DNA from: VKMB-3413 sp041027365
GTDB lineage: Bacteria; Pseudomonadota; Alphaproteobacteria; Rhizobiales; Rhizobiaceae
DNA length: 64,000 nt
Reading direction: 5' to 3'
Assembly (NCBI RefSeq): GCF_041027365.1
Contig: NZ_JBFTEH010000012.1
Span: 104,004-168,003 of the forward strand
Shown here: piece after piece, positions 22,238-29,786 of the stretch
Layout: each line of letters starts with the position of its first letter
How positions within the stretch are numbered: position 1 is the stretch's first letter
Translations under genes and position numbers: made by a program
The notes under the pieces: model-generated
What the model saw: only the letters and a program-made list of their open reading frames with translations
The model's database searches: none
What the model was told of the DNA's origin: nothing

Positions 22238-22641
22238 CGCGTCATCTCCCGTCGTCGCGCCGCCGGTATCCGGCCGCGCAATTCGGCCCTGGGCGCCGCA
22301 GAGCGCCCCGGCAGAGCCGAAGCGCACCCGCGATGCCCGGGCATCGTCATGTTCCGGCCCGCCTTGTGGCATGGCCGCCTCTGTCAGGATAGAACCTCGC
22401 CGCGTCTTTCCGCGCGCTCGAACGCGCCGTCGCGGTCTCTCCCACGCGCCATTATGGCAGTAATGCTGTCCTATCTGGCGCAATATGACAGAAGCCGCGC
22501 GCCCGGGCAAGGCCCTCCCCTGCCGCAGCGTCCAGGCCCTGCCGCGGCCGCCGCGAATCGGCTGCCGCTCGGTAACAATCCGGCGGCTCCGGCGAAACTG
22601 CGATGGACGCCAGCAGGGCGTCGTCCAACGGAGGAACCACC
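22238..22641. other. Divergent control region between gltB and the Met-rich gene
   Basis: About 400 bases between two divergent starts. An AT-rich core near 22450-22490 holds short inverted repeats (ATTA-N6-TAAT and CTGTC-N14-GACAG) that could be promoter or operator elements for either gene. No coding frame is convincing. Confidence 0.4.
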
Positions 22642-23019
22642 ATGCGCAGCACAGTCTTCTTCGCCGCCGCCGTCGCCGCTGCGGCCGCAGCAGCTCCCGC
22701 CTTCGCCCAGGGCACCATGAAATCGGACACGATGAAGCCGGATACGATGAAGCCGGACACCATGCACTCGGACGCGATGCCGATGGAGACCGGCGGCACG
22801 ATGACGACGATGAAGGGCGGCGAGGTTCTCGCCGTCATGCCCGACGGCCACATGGGCACGACGATGATGACCGACCACGCGATGGCCGCGAAGATGATGA
22901 AGTCGGCGAAGCCCGTGAAGCACTGCATGATGTTCATGACCGGCTCGAACGGCAAGACGATGATGGTCGACACCTCGTCGAAGAGCGCCATGCGGGAATG
23001 CGAGAAGATCGCCAAGTGA
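22642..23019 (+). CDS. Secreted Met-rich pentapeptide (MxxDx) repeat protein
   Basis: The 125-residue protein has a signal peptide ending PAFAQG, then five pentapeptide units MKSDT, MKPDT, MKPDT, MHSDA and MPMET, followed by a second Met-rich part (TMMTDHAMAAKMMKSAKP, CMMFMTGSNGKTMM). Similar small proteins carry the label pentapeptide MXKDX repeat protein. Methionine and histidine clusters in a periplasmic protein suggest binding of soft metals such as copper or silver, which is inference. GGAGGAACCACC precedes the ATG. Confidence 0.75.
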   Translation: MRSTVFFAAAVAAAAAAAPAFAQGTMKSDTMKPDTMKPDTMHSDAMPMETGGTMTTMKGGEVLAVMPDGHMGTTMMTDHAMAAKMMKSAKPVKHCMMFMTGSNGKTMMVDTSSKSAMRECEKIAK

Positions 23020-23109
23020 CATTGCGGGTGGAATCGCCGCGCCGCGGCGGTTCCGCCTTTGCGGAAGAGGCGGGCTCTTTCGTCGCCGTCAGCCCGCGCC
23101 GAGCCGGCG

Positions 23110-24093
23110 TCAGGCCCCGGCGCTCAGGAACGCCTCGGCGAGTTCGGCAGTGCCGGACGTGTAGCTCCCACCGATCTCCCGCGCGGTCGGCGTCTCGGAA
23201 TGCGAGGCCAGCCAGGCCGTCAGCAGCATCCGGCGCAGCATGACGAAGACCGGCAGCATCGCCTCGTCTTCCTGCGACAACGGCGCGACATCTCGATATC
23301 CGGCGAGCCAGGCTGCCATCAGCTCCGGCACGATCGGATCGGTCTCGATGAAGCTGATCGCCGCCGCGAAGTCGTAGCCGAACCAGGAGAAGCCGCAGTC
23401 GTCGAAGTCGATGACGCCCAGCCGGTCCTGTTCGACGAGGAGATTCGCCAGCCTGAGGTCTGCATGGACCAGCCCAAAGCGGCGGCCCTTACCGTAGGCC
23501 GCGAGCCGCGCCTTCAGAGCACCTGCCGTGCGCTCCAGAATCGCCTTCTGCGCGGCGTCGAGCCCGATCGCCCGGCGCCAGTCGCCCCAGAGCGGACGCT
23601 CACCGAGCATCGAATCGAAGTCCCACACCTTGCGGCAGAAGCCGGCGGGCCGCTCCCAGCGCCGGGCATGCGCGTGCAGGCGCGCCGTCACCGCCCCGAG
23701 CCGCTCGAACCAGGGCACCAGACCCTTTTCCGGCGGGGGTTCGCGGCCCGTCATGAACTCGAAGGCGACGACGAAACGGGCGAAGGCGCCGTCTTCGATC
23801 TCGGCGATCAGCCCGCCGTCCCGCCCCGGCACCGGGCGCGGCGTCTCGACCACGCCCTCGGCGATCAGTGCCCTCGTCCAGGCAAGCTCCGACAGGATCT
23901 CCTGGCGGCCGTGATAGCCCTGACGGTGGACACGCAGCACCAGCCGGCGTCCGCGCGCGGCATCGTCGGCGAGGAAGGTGGCGTTTTCCGAGACGGCCAG
24001 GAGTGTCACCTCGGTCCGCGCGCCGAGGTCCCAGTGCGGGAGAAGCGGCAACAGGCCCGCGCGGAGCCTGTCGAGGAAGGCGTCGTCATACAT
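23110..24093 (-). CDS. APH/choline-kinase-fold phosphotransferase (SrkA-like)
   Basis: A 327-residue protein kinase-like enzyme. LVHADLRLANLLVEQDRLGVIDFDDCG supplies the catalytic Asp (HxDxxxxN) and the metal-binding Asp; the N-terminal lobe has LVLRVHRQGYH with a degraded ATP-binding pattern and a Glu in ILSELAWTRAL. The family covers aminoglycoside and homoserine kinases and the stress kinase SrkA (YihE), and the long Arg/Trp-rich middle favours the last. The substrate cannot be stated. The start has no good ribosome site, so it is less certain. It is 141 bp downstream of uspA in the same direction. Confidence 0.7.
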   Translation of the reverse strand: MYDDAFLDRLRAGLLPLLPHWDLGARTEVTLLAVSENATFLADDAARGRRLVLRVHRQGYHGRQEILSELAWTRALIAEGVVETPRPVPGRDGGLIAEIEDGAFARFVVAFEFMTGREPPPEKGLVPWFERLGAVTARLHAHARRWERPAGFCRKVWDFDSMLGERPLWGDWRRAIGLDAAQKAILERTAGALKARLAAYGKGRRFGLVHADLRLANLLVEQDRLGVIDFDDCGFSWFGYDFAAAISFIETDPIVPELMAAWLAGYRDVAPLSQEDEAMLPVFVMLRRMLLTAWLASHSETPTAREIGGSYTSGTAELAEAFLSAGA

Positions 24094-24234
24094 CGGTGAA
24101 AGCTGGTCCCTGGCGATTCCGCCCGGGTATACAGCAGGAGGGGCGCCTCGCGCCTGCGCCCCTCGCCGGAGCGGCCCTGCGGGCCGCGCCGGTGCACGAC
24201 CGCCGGCTCGCGGCGAACCGCGCGAGCTTTCCCG

Positions 24235-25062
24235 TCAGCGCGACATGAAGACGGGCACGGTCATGTGCTGGAGAATGTGCCGCGTGACGCCGCCGAACAG
24301 CATCTCGCGGACGCGCGAATGGCCGTAGCAGCCCATCACCAGGAGGTCCGATCCTGCATCGGCGAGGCCCGAGAGCAGATCGTCGCCGACGGAGATCTCG
24401 CCGCTGTAGGAGCTCGCCGCCTCGGCGCGGATGCCGTGCCGGGCAAGGACGAGCGCGAGATCGTCGGCTGGCGCGAGCCCCGCCTTGGTGGACTGGCGCT
24501 GCGGATCGACGGCGAGAATCCGCACGGAGCGGGCGTCGGCGATCAACGGAACCGCATCGAAGGCGGCGCGGGCCGCTTCCCTCGTGCCGTTCCAGGCGAT
24601 CGTCACCTCGCGCCCGACGGTCTCGAACCGGCCGGCATAGGGCACGAAGAGGATCGGCCGCCCCGTCTCGATCAGGATGTCGGTGACGAGCGCGCCGCCG
24701 TTCCACTCCGAGGCGTGCGGCTGGCCCGCGACGATCAGGTCCGCGCACAGCGCGTGGCGGGTGACCACGCGCTCATAGGCCGGATCGACCGGCTCCTCCA
24801 GCCGCCACTCCGCGGAAATGTCGCTCGCCGCGACGCGCTTGTCGAAGATCGCCTTGATCGCCTCGGCATCGGCCCGCAGCGACTTCTGGGTCTCCTCGAG
24901 ATAGCGGACCGAGACCTCGGTCGCGAGATTGACGAAGACGCTCGGCGTGATGTGCAGCCCGACGAGATGGGCGCCCTGGCGCTCGGCCAGCGGCAGGGCG
25001 AGATCGAGCAGGCCCTCGGCGCGCTCCTTGGAATCCAGGCAGACCAGGATCGTCTTGTACAT
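24235..25062 (-). CDS. Universal stress protein, tandem UspA domains
   Basis: This 275-residue protein has two UspA domains. The first (MYKTILVCLDSKERAEGLLDLAL) lacks the full nucleotide loop; the second ends in VMGCYGHSRVREMLFGGVTRHI, the G-2x-G-9x-G-(S/T) ATP-binding pattern. Such proteins are induced by hypoxia and other stress. A perfect FNR/FixK box lies 103 bp upstream, at a position that fits class II activation, and the oxygen-sensing fixLJ genes are next door. Regulation by low oxygen is therefore well supported by position, but not proven. Confidence 0.9.
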   Translation of the reverse strand: MYKTILVCLDSKERAEGLLDLALPLAERQGAHLVGLHITPSVFVNLATEVSVRYLEETQKSLRADAEAIKAIFDKRVAASDISAEWRLEEPVDPAYERVVTRHALCADLIVAGQPHASEWNGGALVTDILIETGRPILFVPYAGRFETVGREVTIAWNGTREAARAAFDAVPLIADARSVRILAVDPQRQSTKAGLAPADDLALVLARHGIRAEAASSYSGEISVGDDLLSGLADAGSDLLVMGCYGHSRVREMLFGGVTRHILQHMTVPVFMSR

Positions 25063-25137
25063 CGGACACTCCCCTTGATGCCGGCCGCCGCTGAAAGCGA
25101 TGAGCGTTGGATGTCGCGGCCGGCTCGGCTCCCTCCC

Positions 25138-25178
25138 CTTCTAGGCCGCCGCCGATCGTGTGCCTTGACCTTCGTCAA
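25138..25178 (-). promoter_or_regulatory. FNR/FixK-type box and -10 upstream of uspA
   Basis: TTGACCTTCGTCAA (25165-25178) is a perfect TTGAC-N4-GTCAA palindrome. On the minus strand TAGAAG (25143-25138) is a candidate -10, giving a start near 25131, about 40 bases from the box centre. That is the spacing of class II FNR/CRP-type activation. The target is uspA (ATG at 25062). Confidence 0.72.
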
Positions 25179-25193
25179 GCCGGCGCCGGCGGT

Positions 25194-25568
25194 TCAGCTC
25201 GCCCGGGTCGCCTGGCGGATGCTGTCGAAAAGGACGGTGCCGAGGAGAGGCTTCTGCAGGACGTCGATCGCCCCGGCCTCGGCCGCGCGCTGGCGCAGGG
25301 CCGCCGTGGCATGGCCGGTGATGAGGATGGCGGGCAGCGTGATGCCGCGCTCCCGCAATGTCTGCAGGACGCCGATTCCGTCGATGTCGGGCATCTTGAA
25401 GTCGAGCACCAGGCATTTGGCGGCGGCCAGCCGCGGATGACTGAACAGCTCCTGGCCCGCCTGACAGAGCCCGACCTCGACGCCCTCGAGTTCGAGCGAG
25501 AACTTCAGCGACTCGCGAACGGCCTCGTCGTCGTCGACGACGAGGATCAAGGTCTTGTCCTGGCGCAT
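25194..25568 (-). CDS. Single-domain response regulator
   Basis: A 124-residue stand-alone receiver: LVVDDDEAVRESLKF, phospho-acceptor Asp56 in LVLDFKMPDIDG, Thr in LITGHA and Lys in VLQKPL. It has no output domain. It lies 127 bp after fixJ in the same direction and resembles the FixJ receiver, so it may take phosphate from FixL, either as a sink that damps FixJ or as a separate output. The start is placed at MRQDKT; upstream in-frame sequence is Arg/Ser-rich. Confidence 0.82.
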   Translation of the reverse strand: MRQDKTLILVVDDDEAVRESLKFSLELEGVEVGLCQAGQELFSHPRLAAAKCLVLDFKMPDIDGIGVLQTLRERGITLPAILITGHATAALRQRAAEAGAIDVLQKPLLGTVLFDSIRQATRAS

Positions 25569-25695
25569 CCTGCTCCGGCTCCGGCGGCTTCGCGCCGATA
25601 GGTCGATGGTCGATTCGATGGCAGATTGCGCGAAGCGGGCAAGGGCCGCCTTGATCTGGCGCAAACTGGAGCCGCAGGCGCCGACGGGCGGCCGC

Positions 25696-26313
25696 TCATT
25701 CCTCGGCAGAGCTCGCGCGCAGGACCATGCGCAGGAGATCGGAGAGGTTCGACGCGCTCATCTTGGTCATGACATTGGCGCGGTGCACCTCGACGGTGCG
25801 CGGGCTGAGGCCGAGATCGTAGGCGATCGTCTTGTTCGGATGGCCTTCCAGAAGCCCGTCCAGCACCTGACGCTCGCGCGGCGACAGGCTGTCCAGCCTC
25901 TCCCGCGTGCGCAGCGCTTCCGCATCGGCCTCGCCGCCGATCTCCAGCTGGTCGAGCGCGGTGCGGATCGCCCCGAGCATCACCTCGTCGTCGAAGGGCT
26001 TTTCGATGAAGTCGACGGCGCCTTCCTTCATCGCCTGCACGGCGAGCGGAACGTCGGCGTGCCCGGTCATGACGATCACCGGCAGACGCGGCACGCGTCC
26101 CTTCAGCCGCCGCTGCAGTTCCAGCCCGTCGATGCCCGGCATGCGCACGTCGCTGACGACGCAGCCCGGCTGCAGCGTCGGGAGCGCGTCGAGCAGCGCC
26201 GTGCCGGACTCGTAGACGCGCACCGCGAAGCCCTCCGTTGCGAGCAGGAAGGCGACGGACTGGCGCACGCTTTCGTCGTCGTCGACGAGATGGACGACAG
26301 CGTCAGTCGGCAT
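25696..26313 (-). CDS. fixJ: FixJ-type response regulator
   Basis: The 205-residue regulator has a receiver (VHLVDDDESVRQSV, phospho-acceptor Asp55 in VVSDVRMPGIDGLE, Lys in FIEKPF) and a LuxR/FixJ helix-turn-helix (LSPRERQVLDGLLEGHPNKTIAYDLGLSPRTVEVHRANVM). FixJ phosphorylated by FixL at low oxygen activates fixK and related promoters. It overlaps the end of fixL by 11 bp, so the pair is co-translated. No fixK gene is in the window, so its target must lie elsewhere or be one of the neighbouring promoters. Confidence 0.93.
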   Translation of the reverse strand: MPTDAVVHLVDDDESVRQSVAFLLATEGFAVRVYESGTALLDALPTLQPGCVVSDVRMPGIDGLELQRRLKGRVPRLPVIVMTGHADVPLAVQAMKEGAVDFIEKPFDDEVMLGAIRTALDQLEIGGEADAEALRTRERLDSLSPRERQVLDGLLEGHPNKTIAYDLGLSPRTVEVHRANVMTKMSASNLSDLLRMVLRASSAEE

Positions 26314-28207
26314 GGTCGAAATCTCCCGGTGCGACGGTGCGCAGAGTCATGCGGAAGACCGTCCCCCCGCCGGGATTGGCCTCGGTCCACAGGCGGCCGC
26401 CATGCGCCTCGATGATCGTGCGGGAGATCGACAGGCCGACCCCCATGCCGTGCTGCTTCGACGTGACGAAGGGCTGGAAGAGCTGCGCGGCGATCTCCGG
26501 TGCGATGCCCGTGCCGGTGTCGGTGACGGCGATTTCGATCATCGGCTCCTCCTGGTCGTCGATCCGCCGGCTGGTGATGGTGAGATCGCGCCGCGGCGCG
26601 TCCTGCATCGCCTCGATGGCGTTGCGGATCAGGTTGAGCAGAACCTGCTGCACCTGCACCTTGTCGGCGATGACGCAATCGGCGGCCGGGTCGAGCGCGA
26701 AGGTGACGCGCACGCCCGTCTCCTTGGCCCCGAGCAGCGCCAGCGCGCTCGCCTCCTCGATCAGCTTCGGCAGATCCTCCAGCTGACGGTCGCTCTCGCC
26801 GCGGGCGACGAATTCGCGCAGCCGACGGATGATCTCGCCCGCCCGCAGCGCCTGGCCGGCGGCGCGATCGATGGCGTCGCGGATGATCGGGGTCGAATCC
26901 GGCCGCCCCTTGTCGATCAGCCGCCGCGCGCCGCTGAGATAGCTCGCCGCGGCGGTCAGCGGTTGGTTCAGCTCGTGCGCCAGCGTCGAGGCCATCTCGC
27001 CCAGCGCGGAAAAGCGCGACATGTGGGTCAGCTCAGCCTGGAGTTCCTGCATCCGGCGCTGCGTCTCCTGGCGCTCCGTCAGGTCGCGGATGAAGCCGGT
27101 GAAGAAGCGGTGCGTCGCCGAGTGCATCTCGCCGACCGCGAGCTCCATCGGAAAGGTCGATCCGTCCTTGCGCGCACCGACGACGACGCGGCCGATGCCG
27201 ATGATCCGCCGCTCGCCGGTCTTGAGATAGCGCGCGAGATAGCGATCGTGCTGCTCGCGGTAGGGAGAGGGCATCAGCATCGAGACGTTGCGGCCGATCG
27301 CCTCCGCCGCGGCATAACCGAACAGCCGTTCGGCGGTGGCGCTGAAGGACTGCATGATGCCGTCCGTGTCGATCACCACCATGGCGTCCGGCACGGTGTC
27401 GAGGACGGACTGCAGCCGCGCCTCGCGCTCGGCGAGTTCCTTCAGCGCCCGTTTGGCGAGCGTGATGTCGCGGGCCATCTTGGATGCGCCGACGAGCCGG
27501 CCGGCTTCGTCCGTGATCGGCGAGAGCGTCAGGCCGACGTCGATGATCTCGCCGTCCTTGCGCCGGCGGCGGGTCTCGTAGTGCTCGATCCGCTCGCCGC
27601 GGCGGATCCGATCGAGGAGCTCGGCTTCCTCGGTCTCCTCTCCCTCGGGCAGGAGCACCGCGATCGGCCGGCCGAGAATCTCCTCGGCGCTGTAGCCGAA
27701 GATCGCTTCGGCGCCGCGGTTCCAGTCGGTGATGATGCCGTCGAGGGACTTGCCGACGATCGCGACGTCCGACGAGGCGGCGATCGCGGCGAGCCGGCTC
27801 TGCGCCTGTTCGGCCGTCTTCTGCGGAGAGATGTCGACCAGCGCCCCCTGCAGCGACAGCGCGTTCTGCGGTCCCGCGACGATGCCTCCGCGAAGGCGCA
27901 TCCAACGCCGGTCGCTGTCGGTTGCCATGCGCGCATCGACGGTCACCGGATCGCCGCGCTCGAGGCCGGTCTGGAGCGCCGCATCCAGCGCATTTCGATC
28001 GACGGGGTGGAAGCAGGCCAGGAACTCGGCATAGGACGAGGTCGGGCCCGGGGCGCCCAGATGCCGGACGGCGATCGGCGAAAGCGCCACCGTGCCTGCC
28101 GCCCGGTCCCAGCGCCAGGTGCCGATGCCCGCCGCTTCGACCGCCGAGAGGGCGATCGCCGCATCGTCGGTGCAGGTGTGCATATCTGGGGATGCGTCTG
28201 CCGTCAT
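26303..28207 (-). CDS. fixL: FixL-type oxygen-sensing histidine kinase with haem PAS
   Basis: A 634-residue soluble kinase with PAS domains at about 20-130, 140-255 and 260-385, then HisKA (phospho-His411 in STLAHELNQPL) and an HATPase domain (NLIRNAIEAM, TDTGTGI, GMGVGLSISRTI). The third PAS has His320 (REQHD), Arg326 (LARY) and Arg340 (IIGIGR). From memory, Bradyrhizobium FixL has haem His200, Arg206, Arg220 and phospho-His291: all three spacings (6, 20, 91) are identical here. It is therefore very probably a true haem O2 sensor that is active when deoxygenated. No membrane helices are visible. Confidence 0.93.
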   Translation of the reverse strand: MTADASPDMHTCTDDAAIALSAVEAAGIGTWRWDRAAGTVALSPIAVRHLGAPGPTSSYAEFLACFHPVDRNALDAALQTGLERGDPVTVDARMATDSDRRWMRLRGGIVAGPQNALSLQGALVDISPQKTAEQAQSRLAAIAASSDVAIVGKSLDGIITDWNRGAEAIFGYSAEEILGRPIAVLLPEGEETEEAELLDRIRRGERIEHYETRRRRKDGEIIDVGLTLSPITDEAGRLVGASKMARDITLAKRALKELAEREARLQSVLDTVPDAMVVIDTDGIMQSFSATAERLFGYAAAEAIGRNVSMLMPSPYREQHDRYLARYLKTGERRIIGIGRVVVGARKDGSTFPMELAVGEMHSATHRFFTGFIRDLTERQETQRRMQELQAELTHMSRFSALGEMASTLAHELNQPLTAAASYLSGARRLIDKGRPDSTPIIRDAIDRAAGQALRAGEIIRRLREFVARGESDRQLEDLPKLIEEASALALLGAKETGVRVTFALDPAADCVIADKVQVQQVLLNLIRNAIEAMQDAPRRDLTITSRRIDDQEEPMIEIAVTDTGTGIAPEIAAQLFQPFVTSKQHGMGVGLSISRTIIEAHGGRLWTEANPGGGTVFRMTLRTVAPGDFDHAD

Positions 28208-28402
28208 TCGCCCGGCGTCATTGGGTTGAGATCAAGCCGCTGAAAAAGAGGCGCCGTTCCGGCCTCCGGACCCGGCGCCCCGCAACTGGTAATGCCGTCG
28301 CCCGGCAATGTCCACGTGCGGCGCGGACAAGGCCGCAGCCGCACATGGGACGGGGCAGGCGCGCAGGCAGCGGGACTGCCCGCCTCCCGCCGGCGCCGGC
28401 GC

Positions 28403-28534
28403 TTACGGCGTCGGCAGTTCCACCGCGACCGCCTCGGCCTCGCGGCGGACGGTGCGCAGCTCGTACCAGAGCGCGTTGAGGATGCCGACGGTGGCGGCAA
28501 GGCCGAGGCCGAGGATCCAGGCGAAATACCACAT
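28403..28534 (-). CDS. cydX: Cytochrome bd oxidase small subunit CydX
   Basis: A 43-residue membrane protein, MWYFAWILGLGLAATVGILN followed by ALWYELR and an acidic tail. MWYFxWxLG is the CydX (YbgT) signature; the single helix packs on CydA and stabilises the haems. GGAGA precedes the ATG. It lies 72 bp after cydB on the same strand, in the usual cydABX order. Confidence 0.92.
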   Translation of the reverse strand: MWYFAWILGLGLAATVGILNALWYELRTVRREAEAVAVELPTP

Positions 28535-28606
28535 GGCGAAGTCTCCGAAGTTCTGAAATGGGAAAGGACGCGCGGCCGCTGTGATGCGCGGCCGCGCGAG
28601 GTCCGG

Positions 28607-29761
28607 TCAGTAGGCGGCCGACCCCGAGGAGGACACGTCCTCCTCGGTGACCTTGCCCCACAGCACCTTGTAGACCCAGCTCGTATAGGCGAGCACGATC
28701 GGCAGGAAGACGACCGTGGCGATCAGCATGGTGCGCAGGGTCGACAGGCTCGACGAGGCGTCGAACACGGTCAGCGACTGGGCCGGATTGGTGCTCGACG
28801 GCAGGATCATCGGGAACATCGAGACGCCGACGGTGGCGATGATGCCGACGATGCCGAGCGCCGAGGCGACGAAGGTGAGCCCGTCCTTGCGTGCCTTGAA
28901 GCCGACCGCGGCGAGCAGCGGCCCGGCGATGCCGAGGAGCGGCACGACCATCAAGAGCGGATGCGCCGCATAGTTGGCGAGCCAGGCCTCCGGCGCAGCG
29001 ATCACCTGCTTCAGCAGCGGATTGGACGGGCCGTCCATCGCCTGGGTCCCGACCACGGCGTAGCCGCCGAGGAGCCCGAACGCCACCAGCACCCCGCCGA
29101 GAGCGAACAGCACTGCCGTCCCGACGCCGAGTCTCGCGCCGATCGCCGCGGCGCGGTCCGCGACCGCCCCGTCCGCCTTGAAGGCGAGCCAAGCGGCACC
29201 GTGCATGGCGATCATCGCCAGCGAGACGAGGCCGCAATAGAGCGCCAGCGGGTTCAGGAGGCCGAACAGCGTGCCCTCGTAGATCGGCCGGAGATCGTCG
29301 GTGAAGTGGAACGGCACGCCCTGCAGCGTGTTGCCGACCGCGACGCCGAAGATCAGCGCCGGGACAGCACCGCCGATCACGAGCGCGATGTCCCAGTTCC
29401 GCCGCCACGCCGCGCCGGTGCGCTTGGAGCGATACTTGAACGCCACCGGCCTGAGGATCATCGCCGCCAGCACCAGGAACATCGCGAGGTAGAAGCCGGA
29501 AAAACTCAAGGCATAGAGCGCCGGCCAGGCGGCGAAGATCGCGCCGCCGCCGAGGATGAACCACACCTGGTTGCCTTCCCAGACCGGGCCGACGGTGTTG
29601 ATGGCCACTCGGCGCTCGGCGTCGGTCTTGGCGACGACGGGCAGCAGCGCGCCGACGCCCATGTCGAAGCCGTCGGTGACGGCGAAGCCGATCAGCAGCA
29701 CGCCGAGCAACACCCACCAGATGACGCGCATCGTGCCGTAGTCGAAAAGAAAGTCCAACAT
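28607..29761 (-). CDS. cydB: Cytochrome bd ubiquinol oxidase subunit II
   Basis: This 384-residue integral membrane protein partners CydA in the high-affinity terminal oxidase. It begins MLDFLFDYGTMRVIWWVLLG and has the family features FAVTDGFDMGVGALLPV, NTVGPVWEGNQVWFILGGGA, and FPMILPSSTNPAQSLTVFDA near the end. Nine or so helices are evident. It lies 25 bp after cydA and continues to cydX. Confidence 0.96.
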   Translation of the reverse strand: MLDFLFDYGTMRVIWWVLLGVLLIGFAVTDGFDMGVGALLPVVAKTDAERRVAINTVGPVWEGNQVWFILGGGAIFAAWPALYALSFSGFYLAMFLVLAAMILRPVAFKYRSKRTGAAWRRNWDIALVIGGAVPALIFGVAVGNTLQGVPFHFTDDLRPIYEGTLFGLLNPLALYCGLVSLAMIAMHGAAWLAFKADGAVADRAAAIGARLGVGTAVLFALGGVLVAFGLLGGYAVVGTQAMDGPSNPLLKQVIAAPEAWLANYAAHPLLMVVPLLGIAGPLLAAVGFKARKDGLTFVASALGIVGIIATVGVSMFPMILPSSTNPAQSLTVFDASSSLSTLRTMLIATVVFLPIVLAYTSWVYKVLWGKVTEEDVSSSGSAAY

Positions 29762-29786
29762 TGCTTTCGTCCTTGTCGGATAGGGT

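Noticed and set aside
28221..28236. TTGAGATCAA upstream of fixL as an FNR/FixK box
   Set aside because: The half-sites are separated by only 2 bases; the FNR/FixK pattern needs TTGA-N6-TCAA.
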